Below are positions 15,523 to 25,253 of a stretch of DNA of 45,523 nucleotides, one piece after another. Made by a program: the position numbers and the translations under genes. The stretch's first letter is position 1, and each line of letters starts with the position of its first letter. This DNA comes from an uncultured Oscillospiraceae bacterium. GTDB taxonomy: Bacteria; Bacillota; Clostridia; Oscillospirales; Oscillospiraceae. Where the stretch lies: the NCBI GenBank assembly GCA_944387095.1, contig CALXDP010000016.1:1-45523 (forward strand), in the 5' to 3' direction. The notes under the pieces are model-generated. The model did no database searches. It had not been told where the DNA came from and worked only from the letters and a program-made list of their open reading frames with translations.

Positions 15523-16926
15523 TCAGCCCTCGTACACCGCCTTACAGGCGGCGTAGGTCATGTAACAGTCCAGCTTGGACACCGTCTCAAAGGGGGAGTG
15601 CATGCTCAGCACCGGCACGCCGGCGTCCAGGGTGTCGATGTTGCGGTTGGCCATGTAGCAGGCCACGGTGCCGCCGCCCCCCTGGTCCACCTTGCCCAGC
15701 TCGGCCATCTGCCACAGGATGCCCCGGTCGTCCAGCAGGCGGCGGACATAGGCCACCGCCTCTGCTCCGGCGTCGGAGGAGCCGGACTTGCCCCGGGCCC
15801 CGGTGTACTTGCACAGGCCCACCCCCTGGTTGACCATGGCGGAGTTGTTCTTCTCATACACCTCGGCAAAGTTGGGGTCATAGGCGGCGGTCACGTCGCA
15901 GGACAGGCAGAAAGACTTCTCCAGACAGGTCTTCAGGGGCACGTTCTGACTGTCGCACAGGTCGCTGACGAAGGTGTCGAAGAAGGCGGACTGCATGCCG
16001 GACACCCCCTCGGAGCCGATCTCCTCCTTGTCCGCCAGCACGCACACGGCAGTGCGGCAGGGAGTGCCGTTCAGATCCAGCAGAGCCTTCAGCCCGGCAT
16101 AGCCGCACACCCGGTCATCGTGGCCGTAGGCGCCGATGAGGGAGCGGTCGAAGCCGATGTCCACGGCGTTGAAAGCGGGGACCGCCTCAATTTCCGCGGA
16201 AATAAAGTCCGCTTCGGTGATGCCGTAGCGCTCGTGCAGCAGCTTCAGCACCGCCAGCTTCACCCGGCCCGCGCCATCGTCTCCCTTCAGGGGGCGGCTG
16301 CCCACCAGGATATTCAGGCTCTCGCCGGGAATGGCCTCGCCCAGGGGCTTCTTTGACTGGTCGGCGCCCAGGTGGGGCAGCAGATCGTCAATGGTGAACT
16401 GGGGGTCGCCCTCATGGCCGCCCACGGACACGCTGACCAGGGAACCGTCCTTCATCGCCACCACCCCCCGCAGCTCCAGAGGGATGGTCACCCACTGGTA
16501 CTTACGGATACCGCCGTAGTAGTGGGTCTTGAGGAAGGCCAGCTCACTGTCCTCGTACAGGGGGGTGGGCTTTAAGTCCAACCGGGGGCTGTCAATGTGG
16601 GCGGCCACAATGGACACACCCTGATCCAGGGGGGCGGAGCCGATGACGGCCAAGTTCACCGCCCGGCCCCGGTTCACCCGATACACCTTCATGCCAGGGG
16701 TCAGGGTCATGCCCCGCTCCAGCGCCACGAAGCCGGCGGCCTTGGCCAGCTCCACGGTGTACTCCACGCAGGTGCGCTCCGTCTTGCCCCGATCCAGGTA
16801 GATCTTGTAGCCCTCGCAGTAGTGAAAGATAGCCTGCTCCGCGGCCTCGTCCACCACGTCCCAGCCGTTCTTCTTCTGATGCAGCAGCTTGTCCCGCAGC
16901 TGCTGGGCAGCGGTTTTCTCTTCCAT
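15523..16926 (-). CDS. M18-family aminopeptidase
   Basis: A cytosolic dinuclear zinc aminopeptidase that trims acidic or neutral N-terminal residues from peptides. The 467-residue length matches the family. Metal ligands and catalytic residues are visible: AAHIDSPRLDLKP near 108 (H), AYGHDDRVCGYAG near 268 (D), DKEEIGSEGVSGMQS near 300 (catalytic E), CDVTAAYDP near 342 (D) and LSMHSPFETVS near 440 (H). It starts two bases after coaE ends, so the two are probably co-transcribed. Similar to apeA-type clostridial M18 enzymes. Confidence 0.95.
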   Translation of the reverse strand: MEEKTAAQQLRDKLLHQKKNGWDVVDEAAEQAIFHYCEGYKIYLDRGKTERTCVEYTVELAKAAGFVALERGMTLTPGMKVYRVNRGRAVNLAVIGSAPLDQGVSIVAAHIDSPRLDLKPTPLYEDSELAFLKTHYYGGIRKYQWVTIPLELRGVVAMKDGSLVSVSVGGHEGDPQFTIDDLLPHLGADQSKKPLGEAIPGESLNILVGSRPLKGDDGAGRVKLAVLKLLHERYGITEADFISAEIEAVPAFNAVDIGFDRSLIGAYGHDDRVCGYAGLKALLDLNGTPCRTAVCVLADKEEIGSEGVSGMQSAFFDTFVSDLCDSQNVPLKTCLEKSFCLSCDVTAAYDPNFAEVYEKNNSAMVNQGVGLCKYTGARGKSGSSDAGAEAVAYVRRLLDDRGILWQMAELGKVDQGGGGTVACYMANRNIDTLDAGVPVLSMHSPFETVSKLDCYMTYAACKAVYEG

Positions 16927-16928
16927 TT

Positions 16929-17537
16929 CTAAACATCTCCTTTGTTGATGATGGTATCAAACAGCGTCCAAGCCCGCGCTTCCAGTTCCGACGGGTCATC
17001 CCCGTCGTTGCGCAGGACATAGTCGCACTGCTCTTCAAAATATTCCACGCTCTTTTGGGCGGATACCCGCAGCCGGGCGTAGTCCTCGCCGATGCCCTCC
17101 CGGGCCATAATGCGCCGCACCCGTGCCTCCTCCGAGGCGGTCACTGCCACGGTGACGTCGCACTTTTTCCCCAGCCCGCTCTCCAACAGGGCAATGGCGT
17201 CCACCGCGGCGGCGCTGCGCCCCTCCCGCCGGGCCACCTCCACCGCCTGCTCCACTGCCTGACCAATATAACGGTGTGTGATGGCATTCAACCGCTTCAA
17301 GGCCTGGGGATCGTCAAACACAATTGCCCCAAGCTTTTTACGCAGCAGCACACCGTCGGGGCCAAAAATCTCCGGGCCAAAGGCCCGCCGCAGCTCCGCC
17401 CGCATGGGCTGGCAGGACAGGGTCAGATCGTGGTAGACCACATCGCAATCCAGCACCAGGGCTCCCATCTGCTCCAGTACCCGCAGGACGGTGGTCTTCC
17501 CCGCCCCAGTGGGCCCGGTGATGCCAATGACGATCAT
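16929..17537 (-). CDS. coaE: Dephospho-CoA kinase
   Basis: CoaE phosphorylates dephospho-CoA in the last step of coenzyme A synthesis. The 202-residue product begins MIVIGITGPTGAGKTTVLRVLE, quoted here as Walker A GPTGAGKT (residues 8-15). The substrate aspartate is in LVLDCDVVYHDL (near 30), followed by the LRKKLGAIVFDDP lid region (near 84). The conserved tail VEYFEEQCDYVLRNDG near 165 confirms the family. The ATG overlaps the stop of the upstream HAD-TsaC fusion by four bases (ATGA). P-loop glycine is followed by Pro-Thr rather than the more usual Gly-Ile, within normal variation. Confidence 0.94.
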   Translation of the reverse strand: MIVIGITGPTGAGKTTVLRVLEQMGALVLDCDVVYHDLTLSCQPMRAELRRAFGPEIFGPDGVLLRKKLGAIVFDDPQALKRLNAITHRYIGQAVEQAVEVARREGRSAAAVDAIALLESGLGKKCDVTVAVTASEEARVRRIMAREGIGEDYARLRVSAQKSVEYFEEQCDYVLRNDGDDPSELEARAWTLFDTIINKGDV

Positions 17538-18811
17538 GGCCTTGCCCCCTCCAGTTGTTTGCCCAGCACGTCCTCTATGGCCCGGGAGTTCAGCCCCCCT
17601 TGACGCAGAACACGGTAGGGGGTGACAGTCATATCCAGAATGGTGGATTCCATCCCCACGGTGCAGGGACCGCCGTCCAGCACCCCGTCGATTCGTCCGG
17701 CCAGCTGGGCGAGCACCTCGTCCGCCGACTTGGGACTGGTCCGGCCGGACAGGTTGGCGGAGGGGCAGGCCAGGGGCCGGCCCAAAGTTCGAATCACCGC
17801 CAGGGTATCCGGGTGGTCGGGACAGCGCACCCCCTGGGTTTCTCCCCCTGCGGGCACAAGGTCGGGCAGGATCCCGTTTCCCTTCAAAATCATGGTCAAC
17901 GGCCCCGGCCAGAAGACCTCGGCCAACTTATAAGCGTCAAGGGGGATTTCTTTACAGATATGCTCCACCATAGCCATGCCGTCCACCAGCACGTTCAGGG
18001 GCTTGGTGTCCGGGCGTCCCTTGGCCTCGTAGTTGGCGTGAACCGCCTCCGCCTGGGTGGCATCGGCGGCCAGGCCGTACACCGTCTCGGTGGGCAGGGC
18101 CACCAGACCGCCCCTCGCCAGCATCTCCGCAGCCGCCTCAACCTCTCCGGACGATAGCAGTTTGGTTCCGGTGACTACCTCCACCAGCTGTTCCGGGTGG
18201 TCCACAATCACATCCGCCCCGGCCTCTTGCAGTTCCGCTCGGGAGCGAAAGCCCCACAGTACCCCGCAGGCAGGCAGTCCACCGTTCTTGCCCGTGAGAA
18301 TGTCCACGTTGCTATCCCCCACGAACAGGGTGGTCTGGGGGACCGCCCCCAGCCGCTCCATCATCCGGCGCAGGAGAGTGGGGTCGGGCTTGACGGGCAC
18401 ACCGGGCAGCGCCCCCTGCACCAGGGGGAAGAGGCCGGGGAAATAGTGCTCCACCACCGGGGCGGCCATCTCATGTGCCTTATTGGACAGCACCGCCACT
18501 GTCACGCCGGAGGCTTTCAAGGCCTCCACCGCCCGGGCGATACCGGGATAGGGGGCAGTTTTGTCCTCCTTATGGACGGCATAATAGGCAGAAAACTCTT
18601 CCAGGGCGGCGTCCACCACATCCTGGCCCAGGCCGGCAGGCACGAAGCGCCGCACCAGGTTGGGGATGCCGCTGCCTACCATCCGCTTGTACTCTTCCAC
18701 CGGAAAGGTGGGCCAGCCGTGGGCGGCGCACACATGGTTGCCCGCATCCGCCAGGTCGTCAATGGTGTTGAGCAGAGTGCCGTCCAGATCAAATATCACA
18801 TGGGTATACAT
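17534..18811 (-). CDS. Fusion of a HAD phosphatase (Gph-like) with L-threonylcarbamoyladenylate synthase (TsaC/YrdC)
   Basis: One 425-codon frame joins two enzymes. Residues 1-213 are a HAD phosphatase of the phosphoglycolate-phosphatase type: VIFDLDGTLLNTIDDLADAG (residues 5-24), motif II VLSNKAHEMAA near 109, motif III KPDPTLLRR near 142 and motif IV FVGDSNVDI near 163. Residues about 218-425 are a YrdC/TsaC domain that makes threonylcarbamoyl-AMP for t6A: GLVALPTETVYGLAADATQ near 232, the KGRPDTKPLNVLV nucleotide motif near 262, and CPSANLSGRTSP near 348. No Sua5 C-terminal domain follows. No internal stop or obvious frameshift is seen, and the join is an ordinary charged helix (SSGEVEAAAEM). 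It lies between prfA and coaE, a common tsaC neighbourhood. Confidence 0.92.
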   Translation of the reverse strand: MYTHVIFDLDGTLLNTIDDLADAGNHVCAAHGWPTFPVEEYKRMVGSGIPNLVRRFVPAGLGQDVVDAALEEFSAYYAVHKEDKTAPYPGIARAVEALKASGVTVAVLSNKAHEMAAPVVEHYFPGLFPLVQGALPGVPVKPDPTLLRRMMERLGAVPQTTLFVGDSNVDILTGKNGGLPACGVLWGFRSRAELQEAGADVIVDHPEQLVEVVTGTKLLSSGEVEAAAEMLARGGLVALPTETVYGLAADATQAEAVHANYEAKGRPDTKPLNVLVDGMAMVEHICKEIPLDAYKLAEVFWPGPLTMILKGNGILPDLVPAGGETQGVRCPDHPDTLAVIRTLGRPLACPSANLSGRTSPKSADEVLAQLAGRIDGVLDGGPCTVGMESTILDMTVTPYRVLRQGGLNSRAIEDVLGKQLEGARP

Positions 18812-18819
18812 ACGCGCTT

Positions 18820-19881
18820 TCAGTCCTTTTGCTCCGCCAACTGCTGGGCCTGCCGGGCGGCAGCCAAGCCGTCGATGATCTCGTCCAAATCGCCGTCCAT
18901 GACAGCGTCCAGCTTATACAGGGTCAGCCCAATCCGGTGGTCGGTGAGCCGCCCCTGGGGAAAGTTATAGGTGCGGATGCGCTCATTGCGCATGCCGGTG
19001 CCAATCTGGCTGCGCCGCTCTTGTCCGTACTCTGACTGGATGCGCTCCTGCTCCCGCTGATACAGGATGGAGGCCAGCAGCCGCATGGCCTTCTCTCGGT
19101 TTTGGAACTGGCTGCGCTCCTGCTGGCACTCCACCACCGTGCCCGTGGGTTTGTGGATGAGGCGGACGGCGGAAGAGGTCTTGTTCACGTGCTGGCCCCC
19201 CGCCCCGGAAGAGCGGAACACCTGCATCTCCACGTCCGCCGGGTTGAGCTGTACGTCCACCTCCGCCATCTCGGGCAACACCGCCACGGTGGCGGTGCTG
19301 GTGTGCACCCGGCCGCCGGATTCCGTCTCCGGCACCCGCTGTACCCGGTGGACCCCGCTCTCAAACTTCAGCCGGGACCAGGCTCCTTCCCCGATTACTG
19401 TGAAGGATATTTCCTTTATGCCACCTAACTCTGTTTCATTGGCGGAGTTGATCTCCACGTTCCATCCCTTGCGCTCAGCGTACATGGTGTACATGCGCAC
19501 CAGACTGTGGGCAAACAGCGCGGACTCCTCTCCACCCACACCGGCCCTGATCTCCACAATGACATTTTTGTCGTCATTGGGATCCCGGGGCAGCAGCAGA
19601 ATCTTGATCTCCTGCTCCAGCCGCTCCACTGTCTCCCGGGCCTGCCGCTCTTCCTCCTGGGCCAGCTCCTTCAGCTCCGGATCGGACAGCAGCTCCTGGG
19701 CGTCGCACAGCATCTGCTGGGCCTTGACCAGGCTGCGGTAAGCCGTGGCGATGGGCTCCAGTTCCTTCTGCTCTTTGTTCAGCCGGGACACCAGCTCCGG
19801 ATCGGCGTAGGTCTCATTGGCGGCCAGCCGGGCCTCGATCTGGGCGTAGCGCAGCTCTATGCTCTTTAGTCTGTCGGTCAC
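18820..19881 (-). CDS. prfA: Peptide chain release factor 1
   Basis: RF1 releases peptides at UAA and UAG. The product (353 residues from the GTG at 19881) has the GGQ hydrolysis loop [18 protein letters not shown] near residue 220. The stop-codon PxT motif appears as PET in [18 protein letters not shown] near 180; E. coli has PAT there. I chose the GTG because AAGGAAG lies nine bases upstream and [19 protein letters not shown] is the usual RF1 start; an ORF extension to 19941 has no support. Usual Firmicutes neighbour prmC (the GGQ methylase) is absent here; the HAD-TsaC fusion follows eight bases downstream. Confidence 0.96.
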   Translation of the reverse strand: MTDRLKSIELRYAQIEARLAANETYADPELVSRLNKEQKELEPIATAYRSLVKAQQMLCDAQELLSDPELKELAQEEERQARETVERLEQEIKILLLPRDPNDDKNVIVEIRAGVGGEESALFAHSLVRMYTMYAERKGWNVEINSANETELGGIKEISFTVIGEGAWSRLKFESGVHRVQRVPETESGGRVHTSTATVAVLPEMAEVDVQLNPADVEMQVFRSSGAGGQHVNKTSSAVRLIHKPTGTVVECQQERSQFQNREKAMRLLASILYQREQERIQSEYGQERRSQIGTGMRNERIRTYNFPQGRLTDHRIGLTLYKLDAVMDGDLDEIIDGLAAARQAQQLAEQKD

Positions 19882-19918
19882 ACTTTCACACTTCCTTGCT
19901 CCTGCCGTTCTCCTCCGG

Positions 19919-20572
19919 TCAAACGGCAAACTGGGTGTCAAACAGGAACGATTTCACCAGTGCCTGGGGCTCCCGGATATACATCTGAATCCTGGATCCA
20001 AAGTCACTGGATGGGGCAGCCAGGGTGGACACCTGGCCCAGACCGTGCCGGCTGGCCAGCATCCGCACCCGAGCCAGATGGAACCCGTTGGACACCACCA
20101 GCACACGCCCTTCCCAATCCACACCGGCCTCCTCCAGCACCCGCATGGAATAGGCCAGGTTCTGGCTGGTATTGTGAGACTGATCTTCCAGCAGGATCTG
20201 TTCCTCCGGGATCCCATGGGCCAGAAGATAGTCCGCCATGCCCCGGGCCTCGGTGGTGGGTTCGTTGGGACCCTGGCCCCCGGACACCACCACCGTCATG
20301 TCCGGGTGGTTGTCCAGGTAGTCCAGCGCCTCATCCAAGCGGTCCTGAAGCAGTATAGACGGCCCGTCCTCCCGCAGCTGGCAGCCCAGGATGATCATGA
20401 CCGTTGGGTCGCCATGGATCTCGTCATGGCCGCCGGCCAGCACGATGCCCAGCAGAGCGCCAAAGGCCAAAATCCCCGTCAATATGAGAGCCAGCAGGGC
20501 GGTGAGCAGCTTTTTACCCCAGCTCCAAGGCCGCTTACCCTGATAGGGCCTATATTCCTTTTGATATCTCAT
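19919..20572 (-). CDS. DUF218 (YdcF/SanA-like) membrane-anchored protein
   Basis: A 217-residue protein with one membrane anchor (residues about 22-45, [20 protein letters not shown]) and an extracytoplasmic DUF218 domain: [15 protein letters not shown] near 58, [16 protein letters not shown] near 94, [16 protein letters not shown] near 126 and [16 protein letters not shown] near 157. Members of this family are implicated in envelope carbohydrate or lipid-carrier metabolism (SanA, ElyC), but no reaction is firmly established. It lies directly upstream of prfA with a 37-base gap; whether they share a transcript is unclear. Confidence 0.88.
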   Translation of the reverse strand: MRYQKEYRPYQGKRPWSWGKKLLTALLALILTGILAFGALLGIVLAGGHDEIHGDPTVMIILGCQLREDGPSILLQDRLDEALDYLDNHPDMTVVVSGGQGPNEPTTEARGMADYLLAHGIPEEQILLEDQSHNTSQNLAYSMRVLEEAGVDWEGRVLVVSNGFHLARVRMLASRHGLGQVSTLAAPSSDFGSRIQMYIREPQALVKSFLFDTQFAV

Positions 20573-20637
20573 AGTCGGCTACCAAACTTGGGCAATTCAC
20601 TGCTATTCCGTCCTCACTTCCTAGGTGTCCGGCTGAA

Positions 20638-22545
20638 TCAGCCCTTGGCCTCTTCCAGCTGCCCAGCCAATCTTTCCCACACGGCATATAAATGGGCCAG
20701 CTCGTCCTCCAGCTTCTCCCGCTCTACATATAGGTCCTGGAGCTTCAGGTAGTCGGAGGAGGCCTCCTCCATCTCCTGGGCCAGCTCGTCCAGGCGGACC
20801 TCCACCTTCTCCACCGCCCGCTCGGCACTTCGCACCTGCTTTTCCAGCTCCTTGGTGCCGCCAGGGCGCTTTGGTTTCTCTTCTTTGGGCTTGACGGGCT
20901 CGGGAGCAGCTTGTTTGGCGGCGTTTTTCAGCTGAACCTGCCGCTCCCGGAAGGTCCGGAACTCGGAATAGGTGCCCCGGAAGTCGGTGATCCTCCCGTC
21001 CTCCAGCATCCACACCCGCTGGGCAAACTTCTCGATGAAATAGCGGTCGTGAGAGACAAACAACAGATTGCCGCCGTACTCCGCCACCGCCTCCTCAATC
21101 CACTCCCGGGAGTCGATATCCAGATGGTTGGTGGGCTCGTCCAGGATGAGGAAGTTGATCTTGCTGTCCATGAGCATGCACAGCCGCAGCCGGGACTGCT
21201 CCCCACCGGACAGGGCGGACACCGGCTTGAACACGTCCTCCCCCCGGAAACGGAAGGCGGCCAGCCGGTCCCGGGCCTCCTGGGTGGAGCAGTTCTGGGC
21301 GTACAGCATGGTATCCACCAGGTTCCGGTCCGGCCGGTCAAAATGAATGATCTGGGGCAGGTAGCCGATGCGGATGGAGGGGCCTAGATAAACCGTCCCG
21401 GCATCGGGCGGCTGCTCCCCCATGATGATCTTCAAAAAGGTGGACTTGCCCGTGCCATTGTCTCCCAGCAGGGCGATGCGCTCACCTCCGGCCACTTCCA
21501 AGTTGAGGTCGGAAAGCAGGGCCCGGTCCCCGAAGGATTTGGACAGGTGGTCAATCACCATGGCCTCGTCCCCGTGGAACTCCCGCTCTCCGAACCGGGT
21601 GGCCAGCTTGCGCTCCTTCGTGGGCCTGTCCGTGGTGCGCATACGCTCGATGCGCTTTTCCATGGACTTGGCCCGCTTATACGTCTTGTCCATGCCCTTG
21701 AAGGCCCACATACGCAGCTTCTCCGCCGCCTCTTCCAGCTGGGCGATCTTGGCCTGCTCCTTCTCGTACTGCTTCAGCCGCTCCTGGAACCGCCGCTCCT
21801 TCTCCTCCACATAGAAGGAGTAGTTGCCGGAGTACAGCTCCGCCCTGCCGTCGTGGACCTCCGCCACCCGTCGTACCACCTTGTCCAGAAACCAGCGGTC
21901 GTGGGAGATGGCCAGCACAGTGCCCTTGAAGTGTCCCAGATAGTCCTCCAGCCACTCGGTGGCGTTCAGATCCAGGTGGTTGGTAGGCTCGTCCAACAAC
22001 AAAATGTCGGTGTCCTCCAAAATGAGCCGGGCCAGGTTGATACGGGTCTTCTCTCCGCCGGACAGGGCGGAGAAAAGGCGCTGGCGCATGTCCAGGCCAA
22101 TATTCAGCCCATTGCACACTTTGTTCATTCTGGTACCGGTGTCATATCCGCCCTCCGCCTCAAAGGCGGCGGACAGCTTGTCATACCGGGCCATCACCTC
22201 TGGATCGGGGGTTTCTCCCATCCGGGCCGCCAGGGCCTCCATCTCCCGCTCCATCTCATGCAGAGGGTCGAAGGCCCGGTCCAGCACATCCTCCACCGTA
22301 TACTCCGGGGGATAGACCGGGATCTGGGAGATGAGCCCCAGGCGCTTGCCCGGGGCAATGGCCACCGTCCCCTCGTCAGGCCCCACCTGTCCGGTGAGGA
22401 TGCGGAAAATGGTGGTCTTGCCCGCGCCGTTTTTGCCCAGCAGGCCCACCCGTTCCCCCTCATCTACTTGGAGGGAAAAACCGTCTAAAATTCTCCGGCC
22501 CACCTCAAACTCCTTCACCAGGCCGGTCAGCTGTATATCGATCAT
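20638..22545 (-). CDS. ABC-F family ATPase (translation factor type)
   Basis: ABC-F proteins have two ABC ATPase domains and no membrane part; characterised members bind the ribosomal E site and regulate translation or protect against antibiotics. The 635-residue product shows Walker A GLLGKNGAGKTT (near 33), signature LSGGEKTRINLARL (near 160), Walker B ILLLDEPTNHLD (near 183), the arm/linker (about 235-310), second Walker A ALLGDNGTGKST (near 353), LSGGEQSRLRLCML (near 440), FLILDEPTNHLD (near 463), and a C-terminal coiled coil (about 555-630). The coiled-coil tail resembles YdiF/Uup-type ABC-F. A resistance role cannot be inferred. It follows murF by 33 bases. Confidence 0.93.
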   Translation of the reverse strand: MIDIQLTGLVKEFEVGRRILDGFSLQVDEGERVGLLGKNGAGKTTIFRILTGQVGPDEGTVAIAPGKRLGLISQIPVYPPEYTVEDVLDRAFDPLHEMEREMEALAARMGETPDPEVMARYDKLSAAFEAEGGYDTGTRMNKVCNGLNIGLDMRQRLFSALSGGEKTRINLARLILEDTDILLLDEPTNHLDLNATEWLEDYLGHFKGTVLAISHDRWFLDKVVRRVAEVHDGRAELYSGNYSFYVEEKERRFQERLKQYEKEQAKIAQLEEAAEKLRMWAFKGMDKTYKRAKSMEKRIERMRTTDRPTKERKLATRFGEREFHGDEAMVIDHLSKSFGDRALLSDLNLEVAGGERIALLGDNGTGKSTFLKIIMGEQPPDAGTVYLGPSIRIGYLPQIIHFDRPDRNLVDTMLYAQNCSTQEARDRLAAFRFRGEDVFKPVSALSGGEQSRLRLCMLMDSKINFLILDEPTNHLDIDSREWIEEAVAEYGGNLLFVSHDRYFIEKFAQRVWMLEDGRITDFRGTYSEFRTFRERQVQLKNAAKQAAPEPVKPKEEKPKRPGGTKELEKQVRSAERAVEKVEVRLDELAQEMEEASSDYLKLQDLYVEREKLEDELAHLYAVWERLAGQLEEAKG

Positions 22546-22578
22546 GGGTCTCGCTCCATTTCCATGGAATGCCGGCCG

Positions 22579-23967
22579 TCACTGGGGTGTATGGGCCAGC
22601 AGATAGTCTACGATTCTCTCAAAGGCCATGGACCGGGACGCCTTCACCAGAATGGTGACGCCAGAGCGCAGCTCCCGGAGCAGGGCCTGCTGAGCCTCTT
22701 CCAGGCTGGGGAAATAGGCTGCCTGCTCCAGCCCCGCCTCCAGGGCCCCCTCGGCGATAAACCGGGCCAGGTCACCCACGGCGATGAGCCGGTCCACTCC
22801 GGCCTGGGCAAAATAACCGCCCACCGCCCGGTGAAAGGCCTCGCTGCTCGGCCCCAGCTCCTTCATATCCCCCACCACAGCCACCTTACGGCGGCCCTTG
22901 GCGTCGCCCAGCACGGCGGCGGCCGCCCGCATAGACTGCGGATTGGCGTTGTACGCGTCGTTGAGGATGACGATGTCCCCAGGGCAGCGGATCACGTTCA
23001 TGCGCATCTTGGTGGGCAGGAAGGCCCGGATACCCTGGGTGATCTCGTCTCCCCCCATACCAAAATATTCGGCCAGGGCGGCGGCCATCAGGGTGGGATA
23101 GACCATGTGGGCGCCCAGGGCGGGGATCTCCGCCAAAAACTGGGTGGACGGAGTGCGCACGGTGCAGGTCAGGTGGGTCGTCCCATCGCTGTCCACATTG
23201 AGCGCTGTGTAATCCTGACCCTCTCCCCGCCCCACAAAGATAGTCTTCTGGGGCAGCTTGTTCCGCAAGGTGGCCAGCATGGGGTCGTCCCCGTTGAGGA
23301 TAGCCAGGCCGTTGGACTTCAGATGCCGGAAAATCTCACATTTGGCCTGGAAAATAGCCTCCCGGCTGCCCAGATTCTCAATGTGGGAATCCCCAATGTT
23401 GGTGATCACCGCCACATCCGGCTCCACCAACTCACTGAGACTGTCAATCTCCCCGGCATGGTCCATCCCCATCTCCACCACGCCGATCTCATGGCTGCGG
23501 TCCAGCCGCAGCAGGGTCAGGGGCACACCGATGGCGTTGTTGAAATTCCCCTCCGTCTTGAGCACCCGGTAGCGCACACTGAGCACCGCCGCTGCCATGT
23601 CCTTGGTGGTGGTCTTGCCCACCGAGCCGGTGACAGCTACAAAGGGGATGGGAAATTGGTTTTTATAATACCGGGCCAAGTCCCACAGGGCCCGCTGGGT
23701 GGAGCGCACCTTCACATAGAACTTCCCCGGCAGGTAGATCTCCCGCTCCCGGGCAGTGAGGCAGCCCGAGGCCCCCGCCTCCAGGGCGGCATTGAGAAAT
23801 GCGTGGCCGTCAAACCGATCCCCCGCCAGGGGAATAAACAGAGCGCCCGCCTTCATCTGGCGGCTGTCTGTGCATACATCGGTGAACACCGTATCCAGGT
23901 CGGCAAAGTCCCCCAGCAGGGTGCCCCCCACCGCCTGCAAAAGCTGGCGCAGCGTCAATGCTTCCAT
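22579..23967 (-). CDS. murF: UDP-MurNAc-tripeptide--D-alanyl-D-alanine ligase
   Basis: MurF attaches the D-Ala-D-Ala dipeptide to UDP-MurNAc-tripeptide, finishing the soluble wall precursor. The 462-residue product begins MEALTLRQLLQAVGGTLLG, with the uridine-binding CTDSRQMKAGALFIPLAGDRFD quoted as CTDSRQMKAG and IPLAGDRFDG near residue 35. The ATP loop is VTGSVGKTTTKDM near 110, and VEMGMDHAGEI and YNANPQSMRAA (near 330) are typical. The ATG at 23967 has GTGAGGAG nine bases upstream; the ORF extension to 24057 overlaps the end of ddl and is rejected. It lies 28 bases after ddl, its substrate supplier, so ddl-murF form a functional operon. Confidence 0.96.
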   Translation of the reverse strand: MEALTLRQLLQAVGGTLLGDFADLDTVFTDVCTDSRQMKAGALFIPLAGDRFDGHAFLNAALEAGASGCLTAREREIYLPGKFYVKVRSTQRALWDLARYYKNQFPIPFVAVTGSVGKTTTKDMAAAVLSVRYRVLKTEGNFNNAIGVPLTLLRLDRSHEIGVVEMGMDHAGEIDSLSELVEPDVAVITNIGDSHIENLGSREAIFQAKCEIFRHLKSNGLAILNGDDPMLATLRNKLPQKTIFVGRGEGQDYTALNVDSDGTTHLTCTVRTPSTQFLAEIPALGAHMVYPTLMAAALAEYFGMGGDEITQGIRAFLPTKMRMNVIRCPGDIVILNDAYNANPQSMRAAAAVLGDAKGRRKVAVVGDMKELGPSSEAFHRAVGGYFAQAGVDRLIAVGDLARFIAEGALEAGLEQAAYFPSLEEAQQALLRELRSGVTILVKASRSMAFERIVDYLLAHTPQ

Positions 23968-23995
23968 GCAACCATTCTCCTCACTTTTCCACCGG

Positions 23996-25042
23996 TTACC
24001 GTCCCGCCCGGCGGGCCTCCAGCGACGCCTGGATGATCCGCTGGCACAGCGTGGCATAGTCCACCCCAGCGGCCTGGGCCTCCTGGGGCACCAGGCTGGT
24101 GGGCGTCATGCCCGGCAGGGTGTTGATCTCCAAAAACCAGGGGGTGCCGTCCTGGGTGACGATGAAGTCCGCCCGGGAGTAGACGCATAGGCCCAGTGCC
24201 CGGAACACCGTCAGCGCCGCATCCCCCAGCCGTTGCTCCCACTCCGGAGGGATAGGGGCGGGACAGATCTCCTGGGCCACCCCTGGCTGGTACTTATTCT
24301 CGTAGTCGTAAAATCCCTCTTTGGGGATGATCTCAATGGAGGGCAGGGCGGCGTCCTCCAGGATCCCCACCTGGATCTCCCGGCCGGCGATATATTGCTC
24401 GATGATACAGTGCCCTCCCTGGGCCAGCCCCAGCTCCAGGGCCCGCTCCAGCTCAGCCCGATCATGGGCGATGGAAACCCCGATAGAGGAACCGGAACCC
24501 ACCGGCTTGACTACGCAGGGCCGCTCCAGCCGGTCCAGAAGGCCGGGGATGTCCCGCGATGTATAGCGCACCGTCTCCCACCCGGGGGTGTGGATGCCCA
24601 GAGGGGCCACCAACCGCTTGGTCAGGTCCTTGTCCAGGGCAATGGCGCTGCCCAGATACCCCGATCCTGTGTAGGGAATGCCCAGCAGATCAAAGGCGGC
24701 CTGTACCCGGCCGTCCTCCCCACAGGTGCCGTGGAGGGCCAGAAACACCATGTCCGCCTCGCCGCACAATTCCAGCACGCCGGGCCCGAAGAGGCCGTCC
24801 CCTCCGCCGGGGCGGGACGCCCTGAGTTCCTCCAGGTCTGGCTCCTTCCGGGCCACCTGGGCCCCCTGCTCCGGCAGGGCCTCCGCGAAGGGATCCCTGT
24901 TGAGGCCGGCAAGGCCCAAATACATATCCACCAGGGCCGCCTGGTGCCCCTGCTCCCGCAGCGCCTGGCAGATCTTTGTCCCACTGGACAGCGATACATC
25001 CCGCTCGGGGCTCAGTCCGCCCGCCAATACGACGATTTCCAT
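23996..25042 (-). CDS. ddl: D-alanine--D-alanine ligase
   Basis: Ddl joins two D-alanines for the peptidoglycan stem. The 348-residue ATP-grasp enzyme has the N-terminal VLAGGLSPERDVSLSSG (residues 5-21), the LALHGTCGEDG substrate loop near 105, the CVVKPVGSGSSIGVS P-loop-like region near 176, and the metal site FLEINTLPGMTPTSL near 302. Features follow ordinary D-Ala ligases; I see no van neighbours. Expression likely starts at the strong promoter at 25182-25210. It precedes murF in the same orientation. Confidence 0.95.
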   Translation of the reverse strand: MEIVVLAGGLSPERDVSLSSGTKICQALREQGHQAALVDMYLGLAGLNRDPFAEALPEQGAQVARKEPDLEELRASRPGGGDGLFGPGVLELCGEADMVFLALHGTCGEDGRVQAAFDLLGIPYTGSGYLGSAIALDKDLTKRLVAPLGIHTPGWETVRYTSRDIPGLLDRLERPCVVKPVGSGSSIGVSIAHDRAELERALELGLAQGGHCIIEQYIAGREIQVGILEDAALPSIEIIPKEGFYDYENKYQPGVAQEICPAPIPPEWEQRLGDAALTVFRALGLCVYSRADFIVTQDGTPWFLEINTLPGMTPTSLVPQEAQAAGVDYATLCQRIIQASLEARRAGR

Positions 25043-25181
25043 ATCCGTTCAGTCCCCTTCCGCGCCGGCAAGCGGCGCCTCGCCTCAGTCCGGAAGCCAT
25101 ACCTGCGGGGCTCCCGGTTTCTCACAGTATATGCGCGCGGCTCCAGCACAGTACTGGACCCAGATACTTCACAGATAGAGT

Positions 25182-25210
25182 ATTATACCACCGTTTCCCT
25201 GTCCAGACAA
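25182..25210 (-). promoter_or_regulatory. Predicted sigma-A promoter of ddl-murF
   Basis: The minus strand has TTGTCT (25210-25205), 17 bases, TATAAT (25187-25182), with an extended TGG before the -10. The leader to the ddl ATG is about 130 bases and shows no assigned structure. Confidence 0.7.
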
Positions 25211-25253
25211 GAGCCAGACGATCCTTTCCACCGCTGACTGCGCCCATTGGAAA

